Source: Pseudoxanthomonas suwonensis J47 (lineage in GTDB: Bacteria > Pseudomonadota > Gammaproteobacteria > Xanthomonadales > Xanthomonadaceae). Taken from it: a stretch of 64,000 nt of DNA. The position numbers and the translations under genes were made by a program. The stretch covers positions 104,431-168,430 of the forward strand of contig NZ_KI911328.1 of NCBI RefSeq assembly GCF_000513955.1, written 5' to 3'. The notes under the pieces were generated by a model. It worked only from the letters and a program-made list of their open reading frames with translations, ran no database searches and was not told the origin of the DNA. This document shows, piece by piece, positions 54,485-62,411 of the stretch; within the stretch, counting starts at the first letter, position 1, and the number at the start of each line of letters is the position of its first letter.

Positions 54485-55833
54485 GGCACGCGCACCGATC
54501 GGCCGCGACCGATGCCGTAGTAGGCCAGGCCGGCGGCCTCGACCTCTTCGGGGTCGTAGAGGTTGCGCCCGTCGAACACCACCGCGTCGCCCAGGGCGGT
54601 TTGCAGCTGCGCGAAATCCGGGCTGCGGAACTCCTTCCATTCGGTCATCACCACCAGCGCATCCGCTCCTTCAACTGCCGCCGGCGCCGAATCGCACAGG
54701 ACCAGGCCGTCGCGTGTGCCGTACAGGCGCCGCGCCGCCGTCATCGCTTCCGGGTCGTAGGCGCGCACCGTCGCCCCGCCCTCCCACAACTGTTCCAGCA
54801 GGCGCCGGCTCGGCGCCTCGCGCATGTCGTCGGTGTTGGGCTTGAACGCCAGTCCCCACACCGCGAACACCTTGCCGCGCACGCCTTCGTCCTCGCCACG
54901 GTCGTAATGGTGCTGGACCAGTTCGAAAACATGCGCCTTCTGCCGCTGGTTCACCGCTTCCACCGCTTCCAGCAGCTGCGCCTGGTAGCCATGCTGGCGC
55001 GCGGTGCGCGACAGCGCCTGCACGTCCTTGGGGAAGCACGAGCCGCCATAGCCGGCGCCGGGATAGATGAAGTGCCAGCCGATGCGCGGATCGGAGCCGA
55101 TGCCCTTGCGCACCGCCTCCACGTCCGCGCCGACCCGCTCGGCGATGTTGGCGATCTCGTTCATGAAACTGATCTTGGTCGCCAGCATCGCGTTGGCCGC
55201 GTACTTGGTCAGCTCGGCCGAACGCACGTCCATCACCACGAAACGGTCGTGGTTGCGGTTGAACGGCGCATACAGGCGGCGCATGCGCGCCACCGCGGCA
55301 GCGCTGTCGGCGCCGACCACGATCCGGTCCGGACGCATGCAGTCGGCGACCGCGTCGCCCTCCTTCAGGAACTCCGGGTTGGAGACCACGTCGAAAGGCA
55401 CGTCCACCCCACGCGCCTGCAGCTCCGCGCCGATCGTCCCGCGCACGCGGTCGGCCGTGCCCACCGGCACGGTCGACTTGTCCACCACCACCGCCGGGAG
55501 CTCGAGATGGCGGCCGATCGTGCGCGCCACCTCCAGCACGTGGCTGAGGTCGGCCGCGCCATCCTCGTCCGGCGGCGTGCCCACGGCGATCACGATGATC
55601 TCGCCGTGGGCGACCGCGGCGGCCGCGTCGGTGGTGAAGCGCAGCCGGCCGGCGGCATGGTTGACCTTGACCATCGGTGCCAGGCCGGGCTCGTAGATCG
55701 GGACGTTCCCGTCCTGCAGGCCCTGCACCCGCGCCGCGTCGACGTCCACGCACACCACCTCGTGGCCGACCTCGGCCAGGCAGGTGCCGGTGACCAGGCC
55801 GACGTATCCGGTGCCGAAGATCGCGACGCGCAT
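54481..55833 (-). CDS. ugd: UDP-glucose 6-dehydrogenase
   Basis: Ugd oxidises UDP-glucose twice to UDP-glucuronate, a precursor of polysaccharides and lipid A sugars. The 450-residue protein has an NAD-binding [10 protein letters not shown] (7-16), PTPP-like [20 protein letters not shown], the catalytic cysteine in [14 protein letters not shown] (about residue 264) and the C-terminal [18 protein letters not shown]. It is the type I (MviM/UgdH) form. It heads a run with slyX overlapping its stop. Confidence 0.96.
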   Translation of the reverse strand: MRVAIFGTGYVGLVTGTCLAEVGHEVVCVDVDAARVQGLQDGNVPIYEPGLAPMVKVNHAAGRLRFTTDAAAAVAHGEIIVIAVGTPPDEDGAADLSHVLEVARTIGRHLELPAVVVDKSTVPVGTADRVRGTIGAELQARGVDVPFDVVSNPEFLKEGDAVADCMRPDRIVVGADSAAAVARMRRLYAPFNRNHDRFVVMDVRSAELTKYAANAMLATKISFMNEIANIAERVGADVEAVRKGIGSDPRIGWHFIYPGAGYGGSCFPKDVQALSRTARQHGYQAQLLEAVEAVNQRQKAHVFELVQHHYDRGEDEGVRGKVFAVWGLAFKPNTDDMREAPSRRLLEQLWEGGATVRAYDPEAMTAARRLYGTRDGLVLCDSAPAAVEGADALVVMTEWKEFRSPDFAQLQTALGDAVVFDGRNLYDPEEVEAAGLAYYGIGRGRSVRVP

Positions 55834-55853
55834 GCCGCTGCCGTGTTACCGGC

Positions 55854-56789
55854 TTACTGGGCGATGCCCAGCAGCTCCACGTCGAAGGTCAGGGTCGCGT
55901 CCGGGCCGATGACGCCGCCCGGGGCGCCGTTGGCACCGTAGGCCAGGTCGGACGGGATCCAGAAGCGGTACTTCGCGCCCACCGGCATCAGCGCCACGCC
56001 TTCGGTCCAGCCGGCGATCACGCGGTTCAGCGGGAACTGCGCCGGCTCGCCGCGCGCGTAGGAGCTGTCGAACACGGTGCCGTCGAGCAGCTTGCCCTCG
56101 TAGTTCACGGTCACGGTGTCGGTCGGCAGCGGACGCGGGCCGCTGCCCTCGCGCAGGACCATGTACTGCAGGCCCGACGGGGTGGTCAGCACGCCCTTCT
56201 GGGTGCGGTTCTGGGCCAGGAAGGCGGCGCCTTCGCTGCGGTTCTTCTCCGCCACGGCCTGCTGCTTGCTGGCCATGAAGGCCTGCAGGGTGGCCATCGC
56301 CTCCTGCTCGTTCATCAGCGGGGTGCCGGTCTTGCCCAGGCTGGTGCGCACGGCCTGCATCAGCACCGCGGTGTCGATCTGGTCCTTCATCGGCGCCAGC
56401 GACGGGCCGACGATGCGCTCGCCCAGCAGCAGGCCGACCTGCTGCTTCGACGGCGCCGGCGGCTGCGCGCCCGGCGCCAGGCCGGGGATGTTCTGGCCGT
56501 TGCGCGCGGCCACGGCCATGCGCAGCGCACCGTCGGTGGCCTGCGCGTCCTGCTCGGACTGGGTCGGCTCGCCGCCGGCGAAGACGTGGTCGATCGCCTT
56601 CTGCATCGAGGCGAAATCGATGTCCTGGCCGATCGCCTCGAACGAGCGGGCCACATCGAGGCCGATCGCGTAGCTGACCTTGTCCTTGTCGGTGGCCAGC
56701 GCGGCCTTGTCCTGTGCCACGGCCGCACCTGCCATCATGCCTGCTCCCATAACCAGCGACGCCAGAGCGCCGCGCATGCGGTTGTTCAT
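55854..56789 (-). CDS. FKBP-type peptidyl-prolyl cis-trans isomerase with duplicated N-terminal domain
   Basis: The 311-residue protein has a signal peptide (cleavage after AGAAVAQ, about 26), two consecutive FKBP_N-like helical segments (KVSYAIGLDVARSFEAIGQDIDF at about 37 and QVGLLLGERIVGPSLAPMKDQID at about 115), a long helix, and a C-terminal FKBP domain (about 210-311; GSGPRPLPTDTVTVNYEGKLLDGTVFDSSY, WTEGVALMPVGAKYRFWIPSDLAYG). It is FkpA/Mip-like, a periplasmic dimeric foldase. The repeated N-terminal segment is longer than in FkpA. It lies 20 bp after ugd on the same strand, or it may have its own promoter. Confidence 0.9.
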   Translation of the reverse strand: MNNRMRGALASLVMGAGMMAGAAVAQDKAALATDKDKVSYAIGLDVARSFEAIGQDIDFASMQKAIDHVFAGGEPTQSEQDAQATDGALRMAVAARNGQNIPGLAPGAQPPAPSKQQVGLLLGERIVGPSLAPMKDQIDTAVLMQAVRTSLGKTGTPLMNEQEAMATLQAFMASKQQAVAEKNRSEGAAFLAQNRTQKGVLTTPSGLQYMVLREGSGPRPLPTDTVTVNYEGKLLDGTVFDSSYARGEPAQFPLNRVIAGWTEGVALMPVGAKYRFWIPSDLAYGANGAPGGVIGPDATLTFDVELLGIAQ

Positions 56790-56892
56790 TAAGGTTGTTC
56801 CCTGGAGGGTTGGATCATTCGCCGGCAGGGGCCGGCGCGGCGGCATTGTCGCATGCGCCGGCCTGCGCGGTACCGCATGCGGGAAGACGGAT

Positions 56893-57435
56893 TCAGCGCG
56901 AGGGCGCGGGCGCCTGCAGTTCGCGCTCGATCGCCGCCACCAGTTCCGGATCGTCCGGCTTGACCTTGCTCGGCCAGTTGCCAACCACGCGTCCGTCCCG
57001 CGAAACAAGGTACTTGTGGAAATTCCAGCCCGGCTCGACGCCGGTGGCCTCGCGCAGGCGCTGGTACAGCGGCGTCGCATCCTTTCCCACCACCTGCACC
57101 TTCTCGTACATCGGGAACTTCACCCCGTAGGTGAGCGTGCAGAATTCCTGGATCTCCTCCTCGCTTCCCGGCTCCTGGCCGCGGAAGTCGTTGGACGGGA
57201 AGCCGAGCACCGCGAAACCGCGCTCCGCATAGCGCTGCTGCAACGCTTCCAGGCCCTCGTACTGCGGGGTGAAGCCGCATTTGCTGGCCGTGTTCACGAT
57301 CAGCAGGACCTTGCCGCCCTGCTGCTGGTTCAGGTTGACCGGGGTTTTCCCGGCCAGCGGGCGGTACTCCACGTCCAGCAGGGACGGTGCCGCGGCCGCC
57401 ATGAGAACCATTGCAATCAAGGGCTTGACCGACAT
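56893..57435 (-). CDS. Glutathione peroxidase (Cys type), probably exported
   Basis: The 180-residue protein has a hydrophobic N-terminus that looks like a signal peptide (IAMVLMAAAAPSLL), then the glutathione peroxidase domain: VNTASKCGFTPQYEGLEAL with peroxidatic Cys53 in place of selenocysteine, GFPSNDFRGQEPG with the Gln, and WNFHKYLVSRDGRVVG with the Trp. It reduces peroxides, likely with thioredoxin. AGGAGG five bases before the ATG at 57435 fixes the start. It is divergent from the YtrA/ABC operon. Confidence 0.92.
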   Translation of the reverse strand: MSVKPLIAMVLMAAAAPSLLDVEYRPLAGKTPVNLNQQQGGKVLLIVNTASKCGFTPQYEGLEALQQRYAERGFAVLGFPSNDFRGQEPGSEEEIQEFCTLTYGVKFPMYEKVQVVGKDATPLYQRLREATGVEPGWNFHKYLVSRDGRVVGNWPSKVKPDDPELVAAIERELQAPAPSR

Positions 57436-57493
57436 CTGCGCCTCCTGGGGGGATGGGGGAACGGCATAGGCCATCGGTTGGGTACGGCCGGTG

Positions 57494-57521
57494 TTGACAC
57501 CCTGTGTTTAGGTGTTATAGT
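57494..57521 (+). promoter_or_regulatory. Sigma-70 promoter of the YtrA/ABC operon
   Basis: TTGACA (57494-57499) is a perfect -35; TATAGT (57516-57521), 16 bases on, is a five-of-six -10. Initiation near 57528 leaves about 31 bases before the first ATG. The -10 lies within the GGTG-N16-CACC palindrome, so binding there should block the polymerase. Confidence 0.85.
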
Positions 57522-57534
57522 TGAATACAACACC
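57511..57534 (+). promoter_or_regulatory. Operator of the YtrA-type GntR repressor
   Basis: The sequence GGTGTTATA-GTTGAA-TACAACACC is an inverted repeat with 8 of 9 arm positions paired, and fits GGTG-N16-CACC, the pattern I know for YtrA-subfamily regulators of Xanthomonas. It covers the -10 box, as expected for repression of its own operon. Confidence 0.75.
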
Positions 57535-57558
57535 AGTCACCCAACGCAGGACACCGCA

Positions 57559-57807
57559 ATGAAAAGCACCCTGTCGAACTACCGCACATGGTTGATGGCC
57601 CTGGGCCTGGCCGTGGCGGTCCTGGGCGCGACCCGGTGGCTGCCCGACCACGCTGGACGCCGTGGTGATTATGGACTTGCCGGGGCCGTCGCGGAATGCG
57701 GCGCCACGGACCTTGGAGCGGTCGAGGAACGATCCGGCGCCAAGGCCCGCGCCTCGTCGGCCATGCCCTATTTCTCCTTTGCGCAGTCGCTGCGCTCACG
57801 GGGTTGA
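57559..57807 (+). CDS. Small membrane or secreted protein, first gene of the YtrA/ABC operon
   Basis: The 82-residue protein begins MKSTLSNYRTWLMALGLAVAVLG: a short polar start, one hydrophobic segment (about 12-28), then a Gly/Ala/Arg-rich tail. I do not recognise it. AGGA lies seven bases before the ATG. It is directly behind the operon promoter and ends two bases before the GntR gene, so it is part of the operon; small membrane proteins at this position may tune the transporter. Confidence 0.6.
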   Translation: MKSTLSNYRTWLMALGLAVAVLGATRWLPDHAGRRGDYGLAGAVAECGATDLGAVEERSGAKARASSAMPYFSFAQSLRSRG

Positions 57808-57809
57808 CC

Positions 57810-58175
57810 ATGAGTGACATCCAGTGGAGCGACGGCGCTCCGATCTACCGCCAACTGAAGGACCGCGTGATCGCCATGATGCTCGACGGAATCCTGAAGC
57901 CGGGCGAAGCCCTGCCCTCCGTGCGGCAGGTCGCCGCCGAATACCAGCTCAATCCCATCACGGTGTCCCGCGCCTACCAGGAACTGGCCGACGAAGGCCT
58001 GGTCGAGAAGCGCCGCGGCCTGGGGATGTTCGTCACCGAGGAAGCGTCCCGCCAGCTGCGCACCAGCGAGCGCGACCGCTTCCTCAAGGAGGAATGGCCG
58101 GCGGTGGTCGAGCGCATCCAGCGCCTGGGCCTGTCGGTAGAAGAACTGCTCGCTTCCACGGGGAACCACTCATGA
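57810..58175 (+). CDS. GntR-family (YtrA subfamily) transcriptional regulator
   Basis: The 121-residue protein is an N-terminal winged helix (SDGAPIYRQLKDRVIAMMLDGILKPGEALPSVRQVAAEYQLNPITVSRAYQELADEGLVEKRRGLGMFVTEE-type; key words IYRQL, LPSVRQVAAEY, NPITVSRAYQEL) plus a short helical tail of about 50 residues. The small tail and the ABC genes downstream identify the YtrA subfamily. It is expected to repress the operon via the palindrome over the -10 box. Its ATG is two bases after the preceding stop and its own stop overlaps the ABC gene (ATGA). Confidence 0.92.
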   Translation: MSDIQWSDGAPIYRQLKDRVIAMMLDGILKPGEALPSVRQVAAEYQLNPITVSRAYQELADEGLVEKRRGLGMFVTEEASRQLRTSERDRFLKEEWPAVVERIQRLGLSVEELLASTGNHS

Positions 58176-59053
58176 ACACGACCCACAGCGCCGGCGGCGC
58201 CGTCGTCTCCGCACGCGGCCTGCGCAAGGCCTACAGGAACAAGGTCGCCGTGGCCGGCGCCGACTTCGAGATCGCCGCCGGCCGCATCGTCGGCCTGATC
58301 GGCCCCAACGGCGCCGGCAAGACCACCGCGCTGAAGGCGATCCTCGGCCTGACCCCGTTCGAGGGCGAGCTGCGGGTGCTAGGCAAGGACCCGCGCACCC
58401 AGCGCGACGAGCTGATGAACGAGGTCTGCTTCATCGCCGACGTGGCCGTGCTGCCGCGCTGGATGCGGGTGCGCGAGGCGATCGACTTCGTCGCCGGCGT
58501 CCACCCGCGCTTCGACCGCGCCAAGTGCGAGCGCTTCCTGGCCAATACCCAGCTCAACCCGAAGCTGCGGGTGCGGGAGATGTCCAAGGGCATGATCGTG
58601 CAGCTGCACCTGGCGCTGGTGATGGCGATCGACGCCCGCCTGCTGGTCCTGGACGAGCCGACCCTGGGCCTGGACATCCTCTACCGCAAGCAGTTCTACC
58701 AGCGCCTGCTGGAGGACTACTTCGACGAGGACAAGACCATCCTGGTCACCACCCACCAGGTCGAGGAGATCGAGCACATCCTCACCGACGTGCTGTTCAT
58801 CCGCGACGGCCGGATCGTGCTGTCCTCGCCGATGGACGAGGTCGCCGAGCGCTACACCGAGGTGCTGGTCGGCGCCGACGGCCTCGAGGCCGCCCGCGCC
58901 CTCCAGCCGATCGACGAGCGCGCCCTGCCCTTCGGCAAGACCGTGCTGCTGTTCGACGGCGCGCCGCGCGCGCAGCTGGCCGCCCTGGGCGAAACCCGCA
59001 ACCCCGGCCTCGCCGACCTGTTCGTCGCCACCATGAAGGGGACCTACGCATGA
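58172..59053 (+). CDS. ABC transporter ATP-binding protein
   Basis: The 293-residue protein has Walker A GPNGAGKTT (44-52), Walker B LLVLDEPTLGLD and the H-loop TTHQVEE. The signature motif is unusual, MSKGMIVQL instead of LSGGQ, as in YtrB-like ATPases. The C-terminal 70 residues are a separate domain. It overlaps the GntR gene (ATGA) and the permease (ATGA) by four bases each. The transporter probably moves a peptide, lipid or envelope component; the substrate is unknown. Confidence 0.9.
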   Translation: MNTTHSAGGAVVSARGLRKAYRNKVAVAGADFEIAAGRIVGLIGPNGAGKTTALKAILGLTPFEGELRVLGKDPRTQRDELMNEVCFIADVAVLPRWMRVREAIDFVAGVHPRFDRAKCERFLANTQLNPKLRVREMSKGMIVQLHLALVMAIDARLLVLDEPTLGLDILYRKQFYQRLLEDYFDEDKTILVTTHQVEEIEHILTDVLFIRDGRIVLSSPMDEVAERYTEVLVGADGLEAARALQPIDERALPFGKTVLLFDGAPRAQLAALGETRNPGLADLFVATMKGTYA

Positions 59054-60048
59054 ATACCCCCACCGCTTCCGCCGTCCCGCACGGCACCGCCAAGTTCAAG
59101 TGGCTGCTCCGGCGCGAATACTGGGAGAACCGCGGCGGCTTCTTCTGGGCGCCGCTGATCGCCGGCGGCATCATCGTCGGCCTGAACCTGATCCTGGCCG
59201 TGATCGGCAGCATCGCCGCCCGCCGCAACATGGGCAGCAGTGGTTTCGTCTTCGACGACGACACCGATGCCACCCGCGTCGCCCAGGCCCTGGGCGCGAT
59301 GGGCGACGGCATGCTGCTCGGCGGCGTCCTGCTGGCCTGCGTGGTGCTGGCCTTCGTGGTGTTCTTCTACGCCCTCGGCTCGCTGTACGACGACCGCCGC
59401 GACCGCAGCGTGCTGTTCTGGAAGTCGCTGCCGGTCTCCGACTCGCAGATGGTGCTGTCCAAGGCCGTGTGGGCGCTGGTCCTGGCCCCGCTGTTCGCCA
59501 TCGGCGTGGGCGTGCTGATCGGCCTGGCGCTGTGGGTGATTTCGGCGCTGACCATCACCGTCAACGGCGTGCCGGCCGCGCACGGGGTGTTCACCCAGTC
59601 GCACCCGGTGCGGATCGTCTGGGGGGTACTGGCTTCGCTGCCCGTGTACATGGTCTGGGCGCTGCCGACCATCGGCTGGCTGATGTTCTGCTCGGCCTGG
59701 GCCCGCTCCAAGCCGTTCCTGTGGGCGGTGCTGGTGCCGGTGCTGGTCTGCGTGGTGATCAGCATGATGACCATCCTGCCCGGCGTGGACATCGCCCACG
59801 ACCAGGTCTGGTACACGGTGGTCTACCGCGGCCTGCTCAGCGCGGTCCCGGGCACCTGGTACCCGCTGGTCCACGGCATCGTCGACGACTCGACGGCGAT
59901 CCACAGCCCGGACGACCTGGCCAGCGCCATCGACCTGACCCGCAGCTGGCACATCTTTGCCACCTTCGACATCTGGATCGGTGCCCTGGCCGGCGTAGCC
60001 CTGATCGCCGCCGCCATCCGCCTGCGCCGCTGGCGCGACGAGGCCTGA
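59050..60048 (+). CDS. ABC transporter permease
   Basis: The 332-residue protein has about six membrane segments: one after WAPLIAGGIIVGLNLILAVIG, then LLACVVLAFVVFFYALG, LAPLFAIGVGVLIGLALWVIS, YMVWALPTIGWLMF and AVLVPVLVCVVISMM, and a C-terminal one. YDDRRDRSVLFWKSLPVSDSQMVLSK is the usual cytosolic element of ABC-2-type exporters. It starts inside the ATPase gene's end and is its cognate permease. An exporter or membrane-remodelling role is likely. Confidence 0.85.
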   Translation: MNTPTASAVPHGTAKFKWLLRREYWENRGGFFWAPLIAGGIIVGLNLILAVIGSIAARRNMGSSGFVFDDDTDATRVAQALGAMGDGMLLGGVLLACVVLAFVVFFYALGSLYDDRRDRSVLFWKSLPVSDSQMVLSKAVWALVLAPLFAIGVGVLIGLALWVISALTITVNGVPAAHGVFTQSHPVRIVWGVLASLPVYMVWALPTIGWLMFCSAWARSKPFLWAVLVPVLVCVVISMMTILPGVDIAHDQVWYTVVYRGLLSAVPGTWYPLVHGIVDDSTAIHSPDDLASAIDLTRSWHIFATFDIWIGALAGVALIAAAIRLRRWRDEA

Positions 60049-60074
60049 TTCCAGGCCTCCACCGGAGAAGACCC

Positions 60075-60902
60075 ATGCGCATCCCCCTGTTCGGCCTGCT
60101 CCTCCTGGTTCCCGTCGTGGCCATGGCCGACGCCCTCAACTGCCCCCACTCCTCGCCGCGGGAGCTGGTGCTGGACCTGGCCGGGATCAGGACGATCCGC
60201 GTCGAGACCAACCAGTTCGAGGTCGACCTGCGCGCCACTGCCGGCGGCAGCCACGCCTTCCGCGGCCGGGCCTGCGCCGGCAAGCCGGAGTGGCTGCCCG
60301 ACCTGACCCTGACCCAGGAACGCAAGGGCGACACCCTGGTGGTGCGCCTGCGGCGCGAATCGAAGGCCGGGATGTCCAGCCTGTTCGGCAACAACCACGC
60401 TTCGCTGGACCTGGACGGCACCGTGCCCGACAACGTGCTGGTGCAGCTGGTGGTCGGCTCCGGCGAAGCCTCGCTGGAGGGCGCCGCGACGGCCAGCGCC
60501 GACGTCGGCTCCGGCGAGGCCAAGCTGGTCCGCATCCGCGGCCCGGTGACCGCCAAGGTCGGGGCCGGCGAGATCGAGGTCGACGGCGCCGCTTCGCTGA
60601 AGGTGCTTTCGGTCGGCTCCGGCGACGTGGACGCCCGCAACATCGGCGGGAACGTCGAGGTCGGCAGCATCGGCTCCGGCGACTTCACCCTGGCAGGCGC
60701 GCGCGGCGACGTGCGGATCGGCTCGATCGGCTCCGGCGACGCCGGGCTGCAGGACGTGGCCGGCGCCGTGCGCATCGATTCCATCGGCTCCGGCGACGCC
60801 TCGGTGCGCGGCGCGGCCAGCCTGTCGGTCGGCTCGATCGGCAGTGGCGGCGTCAACCACCGCGAGGTGCGCGGCACCGTCGACGTACCCCGTCGCGACT
60901 GA
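60075..60902 (+). CDS. Secreted solenoid protein with GSG repeats (DUF2807/DUF4097-like)
   Basis: The 275-residue protein has a signal peptide (about 1-18) and, after an 80-residue N-terminal domain with two cysteines, eight repeats of 17-19 residues from about residue 125. Each holds a G-(S/A)-G-(E/D) turn (at 128, 145, 163, 181, 200, 219, 238 and 256) flanked by short beta strands such as VGSIGSGD. This predicts a right-handed beta-helix, as in DUF2807 putative adhesin proteins. It lies 26 bp after the permease. It probably acts at the cell surface or in the periplasm. Confidence 0.8.
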   Translation: MRIPLFGLLLLVPVVAMADALNCPHSSPRELVLDLAGIRTIRVETNQFEVDLRATAGGSHAFRGRACAGKPEWLPDLTLTQERKGDTLVVRLRRESKAGMSSLFGNNHASLDLDGTVPDNVLVQLVVGSGEASLEGAATASADVGSGEAKLVRIRGPVTAKVGAGEIEVDGAASLKVLSVGSGDVDARNIGGNVEVGSIGSGDFTLAGARGDVRIGSIGSGDAGLQDVAGAVRIDSIGSGDASVRGAASLSVGSIGSGGVNHREVRGTVDVPRRD

Positions 60903-60934
60903 CCACTACTTCCTTCCTGGCAACCAAGACCACC

Positions 60935-61612
60935 ATGGACACCAAGCGCATCCGCACCACGCTGCTGCCGCTGCTGCTGGCCGCCCTGCTCCCGCTGGGC
61001 GCGCAGGCCGCCAACCTCGACGACGGCATCCAGGGCGAGATCAGCCGCGAGCTTGCCGGGGCCCGCCGCGAGGTCGCCGCCGAGATGGCGGCCGCCCGCA
61101 CCGAACTGAAGACCGGCAACCTTTCGCTGGGCGACAGCCTGGACTTCGGCAAGGGGCCGAAGCACAAGGGCAAGGGCAAGGGCGAAGCTTCGCTGCCGAA
61201 GGCCGAGATCACCCCGACCGGCGACTTCCTCATCGACGGCAAGGCGGTGGCGATCGACGAGCGCCAGCGCCGCGAGCTGCTGGCCTACCGCGCCCAGGTC
61301 ATCGACATCGCCCTGGCCGGCATCGACATCGGCGAGCGCAGCGCGCACCTGGCCCTGGCCGAAGTCGACCGCGGGCTGTTCAGCCTGATGTTCGCGGCCA
61401 TGACCGGCAGCCTGGAACGCCGCCTGGAGAAGACCATCAAGGCCAGCATCGAGCCGGGGGTACGGCAGATCTGCCGCAGCCTGCCCGGGCTGATGGAGGC
61501 CCAGCAGAAGCTGGCCGCCAGCCTGCCGGAGTTCCGACCCTACGCCCCCCTCGAGGCCGACGACGCCGAGGAATGCGAGGAAGAGGTCCGCCGCGAATTC
61601 GCTTCGAACTAA
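60935..61612 (+). CDS. DUF2884 (YggN-like) exported protein, paralogue 1
   Basis: The 225-residue protein has a signal peptide (LLLAALLPLGAQA, about 1-25), an Ala/Glu/Lys-rich region and a conserved domain from about 88 (AEITPTGDFLIDGKAVAIDERQRRELL, AGIDIGERSAHLAL). The C-terminus has a cysteine pair (QICRSLP and EECEEE). This resembles the YggN/DUF2884 family of periplasmic proteins of unknown function. It is 32 bp after the repeat protein and followed in 14 bp by a paralogous lipoprotein. I see no enzyme motif. Confidence 0.72.
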   Translation: MDTKRIRTTLLPLLLAALLPLGAQAANLDDGIQGEISRELAGARREVAAEMAAARTELKTGNLSLGDSLDFGKGPKHKGKGKGEASLPKAEITPTGDFLIDGKAVAIDERQRRELLAYRAQVIDIALAGIDIGERSAHLALAEVDRGLFSLMFAAMTGSLERRLEKTIKASIEPGVRQICRSLPGLMEAQQKLAASLPEFRPYAPLEADDAEECEEEVRREFASN

Positions 61613-61626
61613 GGGGGAAAAAACAC

Positions 61627-62331
61627 ATGCGCAGCCTCCACGCCCTCGCCCTGCTCGCACTGCTGCCGCTGGCCGCGTGCAGCGGACGCGACGAGCCCGC
61701 CGCCGGCAAGGGATCGACTCCGCCGGCCAATACCGCGCTGGGCCGCAAGATCCAGCAGGCCATGGCCGAAGCCAGCGAGAAGCTGGACCGGGAGAACATC
61801 CAGATCGGCAAGAACAGCGGCCTGACCCGTGCCGAGATCACCCCGCAGGGCGACCTGCTGATCGGCGGCAGGGCGGTCGCGGTGGACGAGGCGCAGCGCA
61901 GGCTGCTGCTGGCCTACCGCGAGGACATGATCAAGGTGGCGCGGGCCGGCATCGAGGTGGGCATGCGTGGCGCCGACCTCGGCATCGAGGCCGCCGCCGG
62001 CGCGCTCAAGAGCCTGCTGGACGGCAGCAGCGAGGAGTTCAAGCGCGAGATGAAGGCCCGCGGCGAGCGCATCAAGGCCGACGCCACCCGCATCTGCAAG
62101 CACCTGCCGGACCTGCTGGCCTCGCAGGAAGCACTGGCCGCCGCCCTGCCCGCCTTCAAGCCGTACGCGACGCTGGAACAGGGCGACATCGAGGACTGCG
62201 GCAAGGACGGCAAGTACGACGTGGACCTCGACTTCGACGCGGTCGACCCGGGCAAGCCGACGGACGAACCGGGGCAGATGGACGCGGCGGCCGAGGCGGA
62301 TGCGGCGGCGGCGAAGCTGTCCGCGGAATAA
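61627..62331 (+). CDS. DUF2884-like lipoprotein, paralogue 2
   Basis: The 234-residue protein has a lipoprotein signal (lipobox LAAC, Cys at about 19) and the same core as its neighbour: AEITPQGDLLIGGRAVAVDEAQRRLLL and AGIEVGMRGADLGI, then KHLPDLLASQEALAAALPAF and a C-terminal Asp/Glu/Ala-rich tail. The pair is a tandem duplication, one soluble and one lipid-anchored. It is the last gene of the operon, with a hairpin after it. Function unknown. Confidence 0.75.
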   Translation: MRSLHALALLALLPLAACSGRDEPAAGKGSTPPANTALGRKIQQAMAEASEKLDRENIQIGKNSGLTRAEITPQGDLLIGGRAVAVDEAQRRLLLAYREDMIKVARAGIEVGMRGADLGIEAAAGALKSLLDGSSEEFKREMKARGERIKADATRICKHLPDLLASQEALAAALPAFKPYATLEQGDIEDCGKDGKYDVDLDFDAVDPGKPTDEPGQMDAAAEADAAAAKLSAE

Positions 62332-62370
62332 CCGGCACGTCGACGGGAGTCGACGCCGATCCGATCCACG

Positions 62371-62394
62371 CGGCGCCGGCACATGCCGGCGCCG
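62371..62394 (+). terminator. Hairpin terminator at the end of the YtrA/ABC operon
   Basis: CGGCGCCGGCA (62371-62381) is complementary to TGCCGGCGCCG (62384-62394), in effect a 10-bp stem with an ACAT loop. TGCGTTTGC follows, a weak U-tail. It lies 40 bases after the last stop of the operon and before the convergent fumC. Confidence 0.6.
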
Positions 62395-62411
62395 TGCGTT
62401 TGCAGCGGCGC

